Shown here: positions 11,299 through 24,690 of the stretch, piece by piece | Layout: every line of letters starts with the position of its first letter | Numbering within the stretch: position 1 is the stretch's first letter | NCBI GenBank assembly: GCA_023374045.1 | Contig: CM041778.1 | Location: 403,866,438-403,930,437, forward strand | Direction: 5' to 3' | From: Limonium bicolor | Taxonomy: Eukaryota > Streptophyta > Magnoliopsida > Caryophyllales > Plumbaginaceae | DNA length: 64,000 nucleotides | Program-made: the position numbers and the translations under genes | The notes under the pieces: model-generated | The model's database searches: none | Told to the model about the DNA's origin: nothing | What the model saw: the letters and a program-made list of their open reading frames with translations, nothing else

Positions 11299-14200
11299 AT
11301 TTAATCCACTGGTATAGTAGTGTTTGTATGCGTGGGACATACACGTTGTAGTCAGCAACAATCACGCACATAAAATAACACAACAGTGCACAAGAGTAAA
11401 ACAACATTTTACATTAATTATCTTGGTCGTTATTTCAAACAACAGATAGCACACAAGCCAGTGTAAACCGTTAGAAAACAGGTTGCAAGAATCCCATACC
11501 GTTCACCGTAGACTGTACTGGTTTAATTCCCGGTCAACGTCTGGTCAAACAAAGTCCTAGAATAGGATTAACTGAAAGGGTTAATTTATGTTACCCTTAT
11601 TAATGATTCTATTGAATCTTTAACAAATCTCGTATTTGTTATTTCATGTGAGGTTTATTTCTTTTAATTACCTCATGATTTTATGTATAACTTATTTGTT
11701 ATTCCTTTTGATTTATTTATAAATCCTTTAATGTACATATATGTATTCATATATTCATGTACTATATTTGTTTTTATTTTAATTGTCTAAGTGACATAAC
11801 ACACTTATAATTTTCTTAACTATATTTATATGTCTACATGGACATAAGATTCTTATAGTTTTCATTATGCTCCTTTAACCAAATAATAATCATTGGTTAC
11901 TTTTAAATTCCTGATAACTATATAAGTCATAGTTTAAACTTCATAACTCCTTTAATCAAATTCTTTCTTTCTAATTCCTCCAAAATCCATGTAGGACCTA
12001 TATTTATTTTAATCTAATTCTTACCCTTATATTTCGGTTATTCACAAAACATCCACATAAATTCATAAACTTTATATTAAATTCTAATCTCATTATATAT
12101 AGAGTTTTAACTTCTTATTTAGCTAAATTACAAAGCCATCCATAACATTTTGGTATATGCTTTTAAATATTATAACTCTCAAAAATTACAACTTAGCCCC
12201 TTAAATTCTCGGCTTTAATAATTTATTTCTTATAATTACAATCTAACCACAAAATCTTATAATCTTTACATAATGTCATGTAAACTATAGTTTTAATTTT
12301 AATTCTCCATAAATGCCGAATATATATATATAAATTCTTAAATTACCAAACTAACCCCAAAGTAATTCGGCTTTGTCATTTATTTTTCCTTAATTACATT
12401 TTCACCCCAAAACTTTATAATAGTTTCTTAATAACTTATAAACTATAGTCTAAATACTTAATTTCTTAAAATTTCGAAAGTGATCCTAATAATTCTCTTA
12501 TTTATGAATTCGCCCACTAATAAATTATAAACTTTCATAACATCTTTTATAAATTACATAATAGCCCAAAACTTTATGAAATGTACTTTTAACACTTATC
12601 TAAATTATCTAAAATTCATAAACTTAATTCCTAACCTTATATTATATCATATATATTCCAAGATACCCTTAACTCTCGTTTTTATATTAACACACTAAAC
12701 TTTGTAAAATTACATTTAAACCACATAACTTAATTAATTAGCCATTTAAGCTCTAATAAAATATTTTTAAACTCACCAAACTTTATGGTATAAGTTTTAT
12801 ACCTAAGTAGGTCATTAATACCTATTTAACACTAAAACAATTCGGCCATATTTATTTAGTGACCATATAGTATATAAAAGTGGATTTATATGTCATATAA
12901 CTATACATAAATTCATATGAGTCATATAACTTATGTAAAAATTATTGTAATGTCTTATATTGATTCTTAGCTTAAAATAAAGCATTTTTGCCCAAGACAT
13001 TTCGGCCTTAATTAATTTGTAACATAAATAAATTTTGTGACACAAAAATGTGTCTTAAGGTAAATATTTTCTATATATGTTATAGATTATATTTTTGGCA
13101 TATAAAACCAAGTAGTTTCGGTATTAATTAACCTAAGTGGTGTACATAATTTTTGTACAATTTTTAGAAGCTTAACAAAGCTTATAATATAGGGATTTAC
13201 TTAGTAAACTTACTTCTTAACAAAGGTGGTTAAGTGCTTGAACTTCTTCTTGAATCTCCAAGCTTTCTCCTAGGTAAACTTGATGCTCCTCTTCGGTTTT
13301 ATGCAAGCGGTGAAGGTGTTTAGGAGTTAGATCTTGAATAAAGATCTTAAGTAGATTTGGAAGTAGTTTTACAAGACTTTACCTTAGACTTTGCTCCTTA
13401 TAATTTTGGCACTCCTAAGATAGGTGAAGAACAAATTTTCCTTCATCAAAATGAAGAAGAAAAGAGACTTAGAAGAGGTAGAACTTGGTTACACACAAAA
13501 ATGTGTTTTAAGGATTTCCAAGCTTTAAAACCTACCTTAAGATAACCTTGAGATGCTCCTTGGTTTAATGTTGGTTTGACAATCCCCTTGGAGAACTAAG
13601 TGAAGCCGAACACACCTTTTATGCTAGGAAGAGTTTTGCTCAAGACTTGCCAAGAAATGCTAGGAATTACCTTAAAGATGAAGATAGAGTTAAAAACTCA
13701 TTGATGCTTAAGAGCTTCAAAGGAAGAAGATGAAGCTAGAAGAGAGAGAGGGAGCCTTACCAAACCGTGGAGGAAATGTGCAAGGAGGGAATGAGACCTA
13801 GCTCACGTATGAAAGAAGCAAATTGGAATTTGATTTTGTTTTGTAATTTTTATGTCAAATGACTTTACTTTTCCTTTGTTTATTAATGATGATTGGCTCA
13901 TAAATGACCTCTTTTCAGCTTGAAAACCGGCCATGAGGAGTGTGACAAGGCAAGAGCATGTGGAAGAATAATGTGAACTAGAATACAAGGAATTTAGGTA
14001 GGTATCTTCTTTTGATTTTTCTAAGTTTTGTTGTCTTCTTCCTCCCTTGTAGAGTCACGAATTCAAGGGTCAATGGGGGTGCTTAATTGACATTGTAAGA
14101 GCCAAGACAAGCATGTTAGGTCACATGGAAAAGAAGGAATCGAGAAAGGTGATTCTAGATCCACTTTTTACTTTTCCTCATTTGTTTTTGTTCTAGCTCA

Positions 14201-15119
14201 CATGGCCTTATTCCATGGCCTAATTTCGACAGCTTGCTGGTCAAATGAGACCTACATACTTAGACATTAAGTAATATAACACATGGGAAGGTGATCACCA
14301 TGTTCTATGCTTTTTTATAAATTTTTTAATGCAATTTTTATACTAGTTTTTGGCCTTAAAATCGGCCCTATAGAGAGCCTTGTTGACTAGTCACCAACTT
14401 ATTTAGAAGGTCATTTTTAACCCCATTTAAGATTACCAATTCGTGCATGTCAAAAACACAAGGTAATTGCGTAAAACGCATTTTCATGACACCCGAAGGT
14501 GTGTTTTTGTGCTCTAAGGAAATTTTGGGAAACCAATTGTTCTTATGAGTTCCAAGTGTTTGTAAACACTTATAGTAAATAAACATATACTAAGATTTAC
14601 ATTGAGTTATATGGGGTTATATCAACCCGTGACATAATTTACGGGCTCGGGACACTCCCGGGCCAAAAAGGAGCGCTAAGAAATCCTCCTTTGGTTTTTG
14701 CTGAATTTTGAGAACCACTTCGTGGGTTCTCTTTAGAATGATAAATAATGATGTTAGGAACTCTAGGAATTAATTTTATAGGAGTTCGTGCCACCTCCTC
14801 GGCACTCCTCCGACTTTTCGTGCTTTAAGGAGCGTGTGTGAGCACTCCCGAGCATTTTGCGTATTTGACTGATAGCTTAGGGAATATATTTGTTATTCAT
14901 ATAATAATTGTATGACCATTTAGTTTGAATATTAGAGGGTCATACAAGGTCATGTTTGACCATATGCTTCTAAGGCGTTTTTAGCGTTTTATGGTGAAAC
15001 GACTGTTTTTACGTAACGTTTTCATGCATGAGTTTGCATGCGTACGTGAATGATTTATATTTGGATTATATTCCAATAAATAATGATTAAATAATATTAT
15101 TTAGATTTGGGGTATTTCA
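11299..15119 (-). repeat. LTR of a further gypsy-type element, interrupted by the young element
   Basis: The segment ends in GGGGTATTTCA (15119), the complement of an LTR 5' end. Its left part (about 11440-11520) resembles family LTR sequence at 8250-8340, with the shared words 'acaagccagtgtaa' and 'caggttgcaagaa'. The rest is AT-rich (11580-13200) and distinct from the four hairpin-array LTRs. The missing left part should lie left of the window because the element at 1-11298 inserted into it. It sits in internal sequence of the plus-strand element beginning again at 15120. Whether it is a solo LTR cannot be decided here. Confidence 0.7.
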
Positions 15120-15845
15120 CTTACAAACGCTATAAGGACCGATGCATAGAAGATGCGAGGTCATACAAATGAAACAATACTTGTACAGAATAAAATAAGT
15201 AAGCTTGACCCAAAAGGACGATTAGGAATCACTGACTATAGATAGAAGCACTGAATACTAGATACCGGTATGGAATATACCTCAAGAGTGAGAATAACAA
15301 AGAGGAAGCACTACATATCAAGTAGTAGCTAGACCTCAACCGACAGAAGGTTGGAAGAACAAAGCGAGTGATCGTGAAATATATAGCAGTATACACAATA
15401 GATTCCAAAGAACTGGATAGAAAATCTATAACTCACCGAATTCGCGCACGGGAAGAGATACCACGCGTCGGTTGAGAAACTGTTATTCCCAACATAAAAG
15501 GGATAAATGGGAGATGTACAGTACATCAAGAATACAAAAAAAAGGGGGCGAACCAAGCTCTAAAGTCATCAGGGTCGCGCAGCAGAAGTTAGTGGGCCCA
15601 TGATTCAAGAGTTGAATACACCTAGTGAATACGAGAAATGGCTAACCATTAATGTCCTAGAAGCCTGACAGGCCAGAACCGAACCGGTTAGGAGTTAACA
15701 AACTCCAATGAGAATTTTGGGTTCAGGGACAAAAACCGCCATATGGTTAAGATCCTCTAACCAGAACGCATTGCATAATAACCGTGTGGAAGTTAAAGTA
15801 CTTCATGACGAAGTCTTGAACCAATGTTAAGTAATAAATATGGTC

Positions 15846-15881
15846 GATTACGCGGGCGTAATCCCTTTTAAGGGGGTAGAG
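15846..15881 (+). promoter_or_regulatory. Internal hairpin-plus-PPT module of the sister element
   Basis: A perfect hairpin GATTACG-CGGG-CGTAATC (15846-15863) is followed by CCTTTTAAGGGGGTAGAG. Subtracting the solo LTR and its duplicated target site, it lies 1333 bp before the terminal PPT; in the young element the distance is 1331 bp. Confidence 0.75.
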
Positions 15882-16681
15882 TGCATAATCGCTTAGCGTA
15901 TGTCTACGTACAAGTGTACGTAAGCGTTGTAGTGCATAGCACAAAATAATTTGTTCTGATGATTGGTGCGTATATTATATGAGCTACGTATTCATTCGTG
16001 GTTTAAATGTGTATTATGCAACAGAGATGGATACCATGTTATAAGTGTACCTACCTTGTAACATTGGGTGAGAGTACAAGTTGTAAGGGAGTAGGGAAAC
16101 TCAGGGGAACTAACCCCGATGATGTATGTTTATTCGACACCAAATATAGTATTGTACATATAATTTTGAATCTATATATATATTATAGTTTTTGTGATGT
16201 ATGAATGGTATAAAATAGATATAGAACCTAGTGAGAATTAAATCCCCAGGTAAGTTGATTAGAGGCAAATTGAAAAATTGATGGACAGGTTCATCCTTTG
16301 GAGATGTTTATTGCTTTGTGATTATGATTAGAAGATTAAAAAGATAGAAAATGGTAAATGTCTGAATTAGTTGCTGTGTTGAAATTGAAGTGGGAGGTGA
16401 AACTTGATTCCCGGGATCAAGGGAAACCAAACACAAATTGGGGTGGAGAGATAGTTCACACTGATGCGGATCACATTATGTAGGATGACTCTCGAAGCTC
16501 CCTATAAGGTCACAAGTAATCACGTTAAGAAAATGCAATTAGCATAATTTGGATTAGGAGTTGTAGGTGTTTCAAAAAGAATTTTCAATTGGTATTTTCA
16601 AATTTTCAAATGGTATCTTCAAATAAAGGAATTTTCATTTTACCTAACTTCGTAAAGAGTATTTTCTGTTATTTAGTCTCA

Positions 16682-16808
16682 CTCACGAGCCGAGGACGTA
16701 TGAGCCTTTTGTCTTAGGACCGGCGACATGAGGAGAACATAGTATTTTGTATTACTTGCTCACGAGCTGAGGACGTATGAGCCTTCGTCTTCGGACCGGT
16801 GACATGAG
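16682..16808 (+). repeat. Two-copy direct repeat, about 77-bp spacing
   Basis: The segment starting CTCACGAGCCGAGGACG is repeated at 16759, including 'tatgagcc', 'gtctt.ggaccgg' and 'gacatgag'. It lies in the 3' non-coding region of the element and has no coding potential. Confidence 0.7.
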
Positions 16809-17103
16809 AAGTATATGTTAAAATGTATGTGATTGTTTTGAATCTTCCAAAGGACCGGGGACCAAGAAGTGTCCATCGCGACCGGTACCTGCGGGATCAC
16901 GGTATATGTACTCGACATGGGACTCGAGGACTGTGATGTCCTGTAGTCTTTAGACCGAGCCCATGAAGAGATGTAAAAGGTATTTTCGATTGCTATACAT
17001 GCTAAGACATGTCGTGTGGTATGAGTAATAAACAGTATCCAGACCTATGAGTCTGAAGGTTGTTATGTTATCCTGACCTTAAAGTCTGAAGGTTTATGAA
17101 ATA

Positions 17104-17133
17104 CCCCTAAATTAATTTAAATTAATTTAGGGG
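17104..17133. repeat. Perfect 30-bp palindrome at the LTR start
   Basis: CCCCTAAATTAATTT is followed directly by its reverse complement with no spacer, beginning 7 bp inside the LTR. The outer CCCC belongs to the conserved LTR end. Confidence 0.9.
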
Positions 17134-18615
17134 ATTTCTTTTATTAAAAAAATTAAATTGTTATATGTAATTATGAATACTAAATTATTATATGGAATTG
17201 TGAAATTTATTTAGGGGTTTTCTCCTATTTAACCCTAATTATTATACATTATTATATAGTATTATGAATTTAATAATAAGATTTATAAGTCAATAAATCT
17301 TGGGAAAATTATTAAACACTCCAAATATATTATAAAGATTTTGGGAAGTGTTGGAACATTGTTTTGAAATATAAAAGTCAATATAAAATTCTAGAAACCT
17401 TAAAGCTTATTAAGCCTTGCTAGAGTTGACTTTTTGAGAATGGTCAAACCAGGCCATGAAACCTATACCAATAAATAGGTTATGAAAAACCATGAAGATC
17501 GATAAAAAGAACGTCAAAAACGGATCATCCTAGCCAAAGTTATGATAGATTGAAGTTTTGAATCAAAATTGTAAGAGATGCCACGTGTCACTCTGTAAGG
17601 GGTCGCTCACACTTAGCCGATTTCTTCCCAGATTTTCGTAACCGAATTCCCTTGCTTAGCCCTAACTTTAGACGGCTATAACTTTTACATATCTCAATAT
17701 TTTTCCATGCCGTCTTCACCACTCTCTTCTCCTACGATTCCTCTTTTCAACCATTACTCATACAAACCCTAGATCTATCTGAGTCAACCGGAAAGTTGAT
17801 CCAAAGTTGCCACCTTTCGAGTTTGTAACCCAGATTCCAGTTTTCATGCGATTTCAGGTAATGTTCGTCTTGCCATAACTTCCTCGTCTTTCAACCAAAT
17901 TTCGATTTCTTTAGCTCGTTGTGTAGACCACTAATCCATCTACAACTTTCATGTTTATTCCCAAGCCTGATTCGTAACCGTTTGGAAGTTATAGTCGCCC
18001 AAAGTCTCTAATTTGTCAGCACATAAAATCACAGAAAAACGACAGGTAAACTCGTAACTTTCGGGTCAATTTCCTTTCTGTATAATGCGAGTTAGGATTA
18101 GTTCTAGTTATCAATGTGTAGATCTATGTTCCTTCTTTCTAATGAGCCCAAAAACATGGCCTAACTCGATCTAGAACGTAATCTACAGACCTCCAAAGTT
18201 CGCTACTCGAACAGGTTGAAGTCGGAACCTTTCCAGAAAAAACGATTTCGAATCGCTTCGATTCGGGCAATTCCAGTGAGTTTCCGATCAAATTGCTCCG
18301 ATAATGTTGTTGGTAGTGTTGTTTTCGACCTAACCCATGTTTTAGTTGAATCAATTACGTACCATATTAAGGGAATTTGTCGGATTTGTGTTCGAATCGA
18401 ACTCAGAAACTAATAAGAACCCTAACTCTCGAATCAAACTCGAATCTTGATGAACTCTGCATTAAAATTGGGGAAATCGGTACCAATAGAACCGAAATTG
18501 AATTTTGGATCCAATGAAACAAAAATCAATCGATTTGGTTCTGTGAGTTGAGAGAAATCGTCGAATTAGTACTCGGTTTGGAAACAGAGTTCGCTGATGA
18601 ACTCGATGCACAGGA

Positions 18616-18648
18616 GCCGTCCGATCTCGGTTTAAGAGATTGGACGGC
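18616..18648. repeat. Hairpin with GTCCG core inside the solo LTR
   Basis: A 13-bp stem with one G-T type mismatch (GCCGTCCGATCTC / GAGATTGGACGGC) and a 7-base loop. It is a single unit, but its stem has the same GTCCG/CGGAC core as the arrays in the other LTRs. Confidence 0.75.
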
Positions 18649-21600
18649 CGAGATTAAAACATACCAAATTTGTTTATAAGAGTTTTAATAAATTCCAGTA
18701 AATAGTCTTAACTTGTTGGGTTAATTTAAATATCTTCCCGAATGTATTTTGACTTGAAATTTTAACCATAGATTCCTTATTTTATGTAGTTTATTTTGAT
18801 GTAAATTATTTACATATATGTATATACTTACTTAAGTAGAAAGTTATATAAATTAAGGAATTTAGTTATCCTACATTTTATTTACATATTATGGGAGTTG
18901 ATATTTTTAATTAAACTAAGGGATAAAATAGTAACTTGGGTTAAATTAAGGAACTAAATTAATCTACATTTATATTAATTATATAATATGGTAGTTAATA
19001 TACTTAACCGAAACTAAGGGAAAATACTTTATTTTTTAACCATATTTTGGATGTAGGTGTGTGTAAAAGTTAATATAAATAATTAAATACAATAAAACTA
19101 CATAAATAATGTTTTGTATAAATCCTAGTATATATATGAATATACACAGTAAACATAATAAAATTAAATACCTTATAGGAAATATAATACGAAGGAATTA
19201 ATAAGTTAAACTAAACCTCTACATAATACAAATAGAAGAATATTATATGAGGTGGTATTAAATTATAGTAATGTATTAGGCTTAAAGAGTTACCTTTAAA
19301 TTTCTAAGATTCATATAAACAGTGTTAAAATACATGTATATATTTAGTCAATGACCCCAATGTAAATCTATAATTGGGTTAAGAAATTAATAAGTTATAA
19401 TTTAGGAGTATTTGTAATTAGAGTACATAAAGTGTTACACAAATAGATCTTATTATATAATTAATATAAAATAAATGAAATACTTTTACATTTAAATGTT
19501 CTTATTATATAAACAATAGTAAAATAAATGAGTTACTTTTACATCTACATGTGAAGAGGATAAATAAGTCTAGATTTAATTATTTCTTAATATTTATAGT
19601 ATTGAGTAATAACTTAATATTTTAAAATAAAATCATTAAAAGGATTATGATATAAACTATATTAACCTATGATTAGGAGATCAATCTAAATAATAATCCT
19701 TAAGTTTCTTGGAATTAGTTAAGCCATATAAAATACATTCATTATCAATATTCAGGATGTGAGTTTATAAAATAAGTGATGTATATAATAGTTAAAGATT
19801 TACAAAAAGGTTTGCAAATAGAAATTTGATACTTAAAATCATGAACCTTTAATTAGATGAAACTAGGTTACATAAGAGATTATATTGATTTACCTTTTGA
19901 CACTGGGAAAATTAATGTGTCATTTGAATATAAGGTATGGGGATTTCTCAGAATATGTTATCTTATTAAATAGTTAACAGTTTCACTTACGATCCATAAT
20001 TTAATTCTTTGATAAATTCTACCTTATGTAGATATATTTTCCATCCTAAATACAATAAAGGAAATTAATTTATTAAAGTTATACCTTTGAAACCTTTAGG
20101 TTTTGTAAACAATTTAAAACGTATTTAAGACTTAAGTTTAGTGAAGTTTAGTATAAAAGGTTTATACATAGCCTATGGAGGGAATGTGTGTAAAAATAGA
20201 ACATTTAGGAAATTAAATGTAAGTAAGGATACATAAAAGATTATCTTAAAACACCTTATTATATAGTTATGATAAAGTAAATAATATACCCTGTGGATAC
20301 TAAATGTAAGAGTTCTATGAGTCTAAGTTAACTATAATATGGTTATTTCAAGATGAAAAGTAATTTAACATCTTATGACAAGATTTTTAGATGGTTGTAA
20401 TTAAAGTTATTCTGAACTAAAGATAAGATAAATGAGTTTAGTAACTCGATTAAGTTATAATAAAATGCGTCTACAACACTATGATTCCAATATACAAGAT
20501 GTAGGTCTTAATTAAGTTAAGGGAAAGACTTAATCATAATGGGTTGTCTAGTAGAAATTGTTTAAATACATAATCTTTACATGTGAGATAATAATATAGT
20601 ATTCTGAGATGAGTCCATCATAGGTCATAATACAATGTTTATTTTAAATTAAGAATAGAGGTATTGAGCTTAAGATTATTGTCGAAATTCTTAGATTTAA
20701 TTATATAACATAAACACATTTATGATATAGAGGTCTCAAAAGTCTTGAATGTGAGGATTGTGGTTAAGTATGAATAAAGTGGATAGGAGTGGACAATTAG
20801 CCAATGTTGATCGAATACATTCCTTGATCTTACCACCTTGGGCTATACAACGTTCTCAGATAACACAAAGATTATACATAACATTTAAGTGAGGGCTTAA
20901 AAGATAATTGAGACTTTGGAATAAGAGTAAGGAATTTATTTAAGCTTAACTTAGGCTACAAGCGATTGATGATAGACTACTTTTAATATTCTTCAGAGTA
21001 CTGTTGATTGTTTGCGCAAGTTGATTAGAACTGCTACAACGTTACCCAGGTACGATTTCTCGTACTCAGCTTGTTGTGTTTTGGACTTTATGGAATGTTT
21101 TGTACGATTTCTCGTACTCCGATCTTTTGCTGATTGACTTGTGGAATGTTTTGGAAAACGCTAACTGACTTTAAGAGGAATTTAAAAAAAAAGAAATGGT
21201 TGTGGGACTAACTCAGCTTGTCTGACTAACTGAGCCTTGTATGTGAAACTCACTTGGGTATTGGTTCCTTCCCTTCGGTTGTTCCACTGGTCATTGATTA
21301 CTTAGGGTTTACGCTTCTGCACTCTATAGGACTGAGTGTTTTGGTATTGCTCTGGGTAGTTGGTGATCTGGTGGGAATTTGGAAAAAGTCATCTTTAGTA
21401 TTCTTTCTTTGACTCTGGACATTTGTTTCATCCATGAGTGGGGTCGTTGCTGTGGCGTGCGCGCGTCTTCATCGGTAAACAGTAAAGGGCTGTATATCCC
21501 TTGTCCTGAGAGGACGTAGTTAACAATAAGGGGCTGTATATCCCCTGTCCTTAATGGACGTTCTTGGCGGTGGGGGCCATCTCTCCCAGTTGGTTTCATT

Positions 21601-22200
21601 CCATTCTTGAGTTGCTGGTTTTGGTTTTCTCTCATTCATTCCTAGTCCTCGTGACTACATGGGTCTTTCTACTCCAACTTGGAATGGATCTAACATAAGT
21701 AATGATTGTTCACTAACTCTTGGTGTGGTGTTATTTACTAACTTTACTCTTCTGTTATTTGTCTCCTTTGAAATGTTATGTTGACTTGGTGTTTTAAAAG
21801 GGTGTTTTGTTTCGCTATTTTGTTTAAGTGCTGTTTTCAAGTTATTGTTTATTCTCAAGTTATATTAAAGTTTTGTTTTAGAGAATAGTACCAGTTCCAT
21901 TCCAGGGAACTGACTCACCCCTCCCGGGGTGGGCTGCTTGGTTTCATCTTGCAGGTACGAATTGATTTACAGGTGGCCACGAAGAGAATGAGCGTTTGGG
22001 ATAGGGCTAGGTTTTGTGGAGAGTTAATGTGTTTAATTTCTATTATGTATGTGTTAAGTTTTTCTCGAGTTCAGACCGTAGCTTTTGTAGAGTGTAAGTT
22101 GTAATTGGTGAGGTTTGGTGCCGGGTGTTTGGAACCCGATGGTCTGTAATCGCCTTAGAGTTTTATTTCCGCTGTATTTATGGTTAATAGGGGCGTTACA

Positions 22201-22323
22201 GTTTATATCAGGTGTATGTTGATAATGTGAGATTTATGTTGTAAAAGTAACCCCTGTATTCAAATTAAATAATGCATGAGAATTGTGGAACTTTGAGGAC
22301 AAAGTTGTTTTAAGGGGGTAGAT
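22201..22323 (+). mobile_element. Internal remainder and terminal PPT of the plus-strand element
   Basis: After the duplicated GTTTA this short stretch continues the internal region. It ends with a 7-bp hairpin (AACTTTG-AGGA-CAAAGTT, 22289-22306) and the tract GTTTTAAGGGGGTAGAT (22307-22323), directly against the LTR start at 22324. It matches the terminal module at 1864-1900. Confidence 0.88.
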
Positions 22324-24496
22324 TGAAATACCCCAAACCCTTATGTGTTAATTAATTATGCAATTATGATTTTCTAAGGCTAATTAAGTCCTTAGGAATA
22401 TTGGTGAAGAAAGAGAAACCAAAAGAAAAAGGTAAACGCGTAAAAACGCGTATTTAATTACCTTAGGAGGTATATAACCGCGATTAGGATCCGAGAGGGA
22501 TTCCTAGGGTTTAATTAGGCCTAAATAGTAGGTGGGAACAATTCCATAAGAAAACAGATCCAAATAATGGGTTAAAACGCTAACGGAGTCTTAAAGCGTG
22601 TTTTTCGAGAAAACCCGAAAACGTGACTTTAAACAGATAAATGACCCCGTAAAAATTATAGTTGATCATATAACTATAATTAAACATTAATGGGACTTAA
22701 GAACCATTAAATTAATTAAGACGAGAAAAATCTGGAAAACGGGCCCGGTTAGTAAATAGTGCCCAAACCGGAAATTTAACGAGCGTTTATTGCGAAAAGA
22801 CGAAAACGCCCCCAACTCAACTAATTAGTGGGACCGGTTTTTATTATGTGACTCAGCTCCCCTCTCCACTAATAAACTAGCTAGAAAAAAATAAAGCAAA
22901 AGGCAAAAAGGGAAAAAGTAACAAAACATCGTTTCCCCCCTTTTTCCTCATTTTTTTTCTCTCTCTCCCATTCTTCTTCTTCCCCACCGTCCTTCTCTTC
23001 CTCCACCTTCCTTGCGTTTTTTCAGACCCTCCATGGCTGCTCCCCTTGTTTCTCATGCCCAAGCTTCATCCATGCTCCAAATCCAAAAATAAATACATAT
23101 ATGTGTTCCTCTCATCAAGATCTCTCTTCCCCTCTTTTCAAAATCCCAAAAGGATGAAGTTCATCTCCATGGGTATATCCCATTTGAATATAAAATCAGC
23201 TTTTATGGAGCTTGGGAGTCCCCTCTTTCTTTCAAGGTAAGAAAAATCCAAAAATACTCATCTTTCCTCCATTTCATAACTTGACCGATTTTGCCCAGTT
23301 TTTGAGCCTCCATTGTTGCCATGCTCCAGCCGGTTTTATCCTCAAAATAGGAGCTGGAGTCTTGCTAGGATGATTTCCAAATGCTTCATGTAGAAATTGG
23401 AAGGTAAATGCCCTAAATTTTATGCTTTAAGCATCCTTCCTTGTTTTGGGTTAATTAAGGTGTCTAAGTAATATTAATTAGTCCCATTCACCATTTGAAT
23501 GTTGGTCTAAAGGTTTGGGCAATTGGATTTGCCCTTGGCTGATTTTGGAGCCAAGAGAAATGAGAGAAGAAGAGGAGGAGAATTGGAAAAGAGAGAGGAA
23601 TTTATGAGCTTAAGGTAAGAAATCTACCCTAATGTGTATCCCTTATGTTTTAGAATTATGGGATGGGTAATTTAAAGAATGAAACAAAAAATTGAGTTGA
23701 AAGTGTGTTTTGTGATTGGAAGAGAGAATTGTTAGTTAAGTTTATGCATTGTGAAGTAATGCTTGAGTTAAGGGCTTTGAAGCCAAGTTATGTGAGATTG
23801 TTTGCATTATAATGTGTTTAATGAGTTTTGGATGAGTTTTATGTGCTGGTAGAATCCTTTATGGATTTGGTTAGTTGAGCTAGAATTTGGTTAGCTTGTG
23901 TTGAATTATGAATATTTTGGTTTAGGTGATGAAGATGATGAATTTGGATGAGTTAGTATAGTAACAAAGTTATGGCAAAATTTCTGTAGGAATTGAGTGT
24001 TTTTAGATGATATTGTGAGTTGGAGAACCTAGGGTTAACTAGGTGTATGTAGGAATTGATTTAGTTGAAGTAATCACCTTCAGATGTTAGTTGAAAGCTT
24101 GAAACGATAGAGCACAAATCTGTAGCAATTGAGTGGTATGAATGTTTGGATTTTGTTGGAGAGGAACTAAGGTGTGGGACTTGGGAAAATAATGAAAGAG
24201 ATTGGGAAGTAGAGATGAATGTGCTATGAAGGATTTGGAATGGTCAAATGGTTGGGAGAAGATTCAAAATTGTCATGAGAGAGGTTGGAGGTACACTAGT
24301 GTATATAAAGTGCAAAAATGAGAGGTGTGAATTTGTCTAATTGAGCAATGGTTTGATCAATGATTAAGGAATGTTTAAGGAGTGTTTAAGGTGTTTTAAC
24401 ATGTTTGGAAACATGTGGAAAGATTAGGGAAAGATTGGGTGTGGATTAAGGTTAGAATAGGGGTTGAAAAATGGACATTTAGCAGCTTTTTAGCAG

Positions 24497-24690
24497 GGTC
24501 CGGGACCTAGCCCTTGTATAAGGTCCCGGACCAAGCTTAAAAACAAGCCGAAAGTGAAGTTTACAGGTGGTCCGGGTCCTTAGTCTAGGACCAAGACCCA
24601 GACCAATGTCAAAAATGAGCCGAGAGTACATTTTAGTGTTGGTCCGGGACCTTGGGTCCGGACCAAGTCCCGGACCAGACCAAAATTGTC
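24497..24690 (+). repeat. Hairpin array in LTR, stem type GGTCCGGGACC
   Basis: Three units start with GGTCCGGG at 24497, 24569 and 24641, exactly 72 bp apart, and close with GGTCCCGGACC or variants. The array is 2.17-2.37 kb from the LTR start, matching its position in sister LTRs, but the stem sequence is unlike theirs. Confidence 0.85.

Larger units (their letters stand above)
15120..17096 (+). mobile_element. 3' non-coding internal region of plus-strand long-LTR element (left part)
   Basis: The sequence is collinear with the reverse complement of about 1960-4000 in the young element. Shared landmarks are the 'ctcaaccgac' block, the 'cgccatatggttaagatcctc' block, the hairpin-PPT module at 15846-15881 and the 'cgcgaccgg...gcgggatcac' block. 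It continues after a solo LTR at 22201-22323 and then into the 3' LTR at 22324. The coding part is not in the window. No open frame here matches a known retroelement protein. Confidence 0.82.
17097..22200 (+). mobile_element. Solo LTR, 5104 bp, with 5-bp TSD GTTTA
   Basis: It starts TGAAATACCCC and ends GGGGCGTTACA. GTTTA occurs immediately left (17092-17096) and right (22201-22205). The flanks join into one continuous internal region of the surrounding element, which confirms a simple insertion. Its interior differs from the four hairpin-array LTRs, so it is another family with related ends. It has a very AT-rich middle (about 18660-21000), a 13-bp-stem hairpin at 18616-18648, and two GTACGA/TCGTAC hairpins near 21050 and 21100. 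Small open frames inside it are not convincing genes. Confidence 0.92.

Noticed and set aside
21324..21858. Two minus-strand frames near the end of the solo LTR
   Set aside because: No recognisable domain; they lie wholly inside an LTR and have LTR-like composition.
22200..22326. Reading the two LTRs at 17097-22200 and 22324-26572 as one element with a 125-bp internal region
   Set aside because: The LTRs are not alike, GTTTA flanks the first one on both sides, and the flanks join into one internal region ending in a PPT. The first LTR is a solo insertion.
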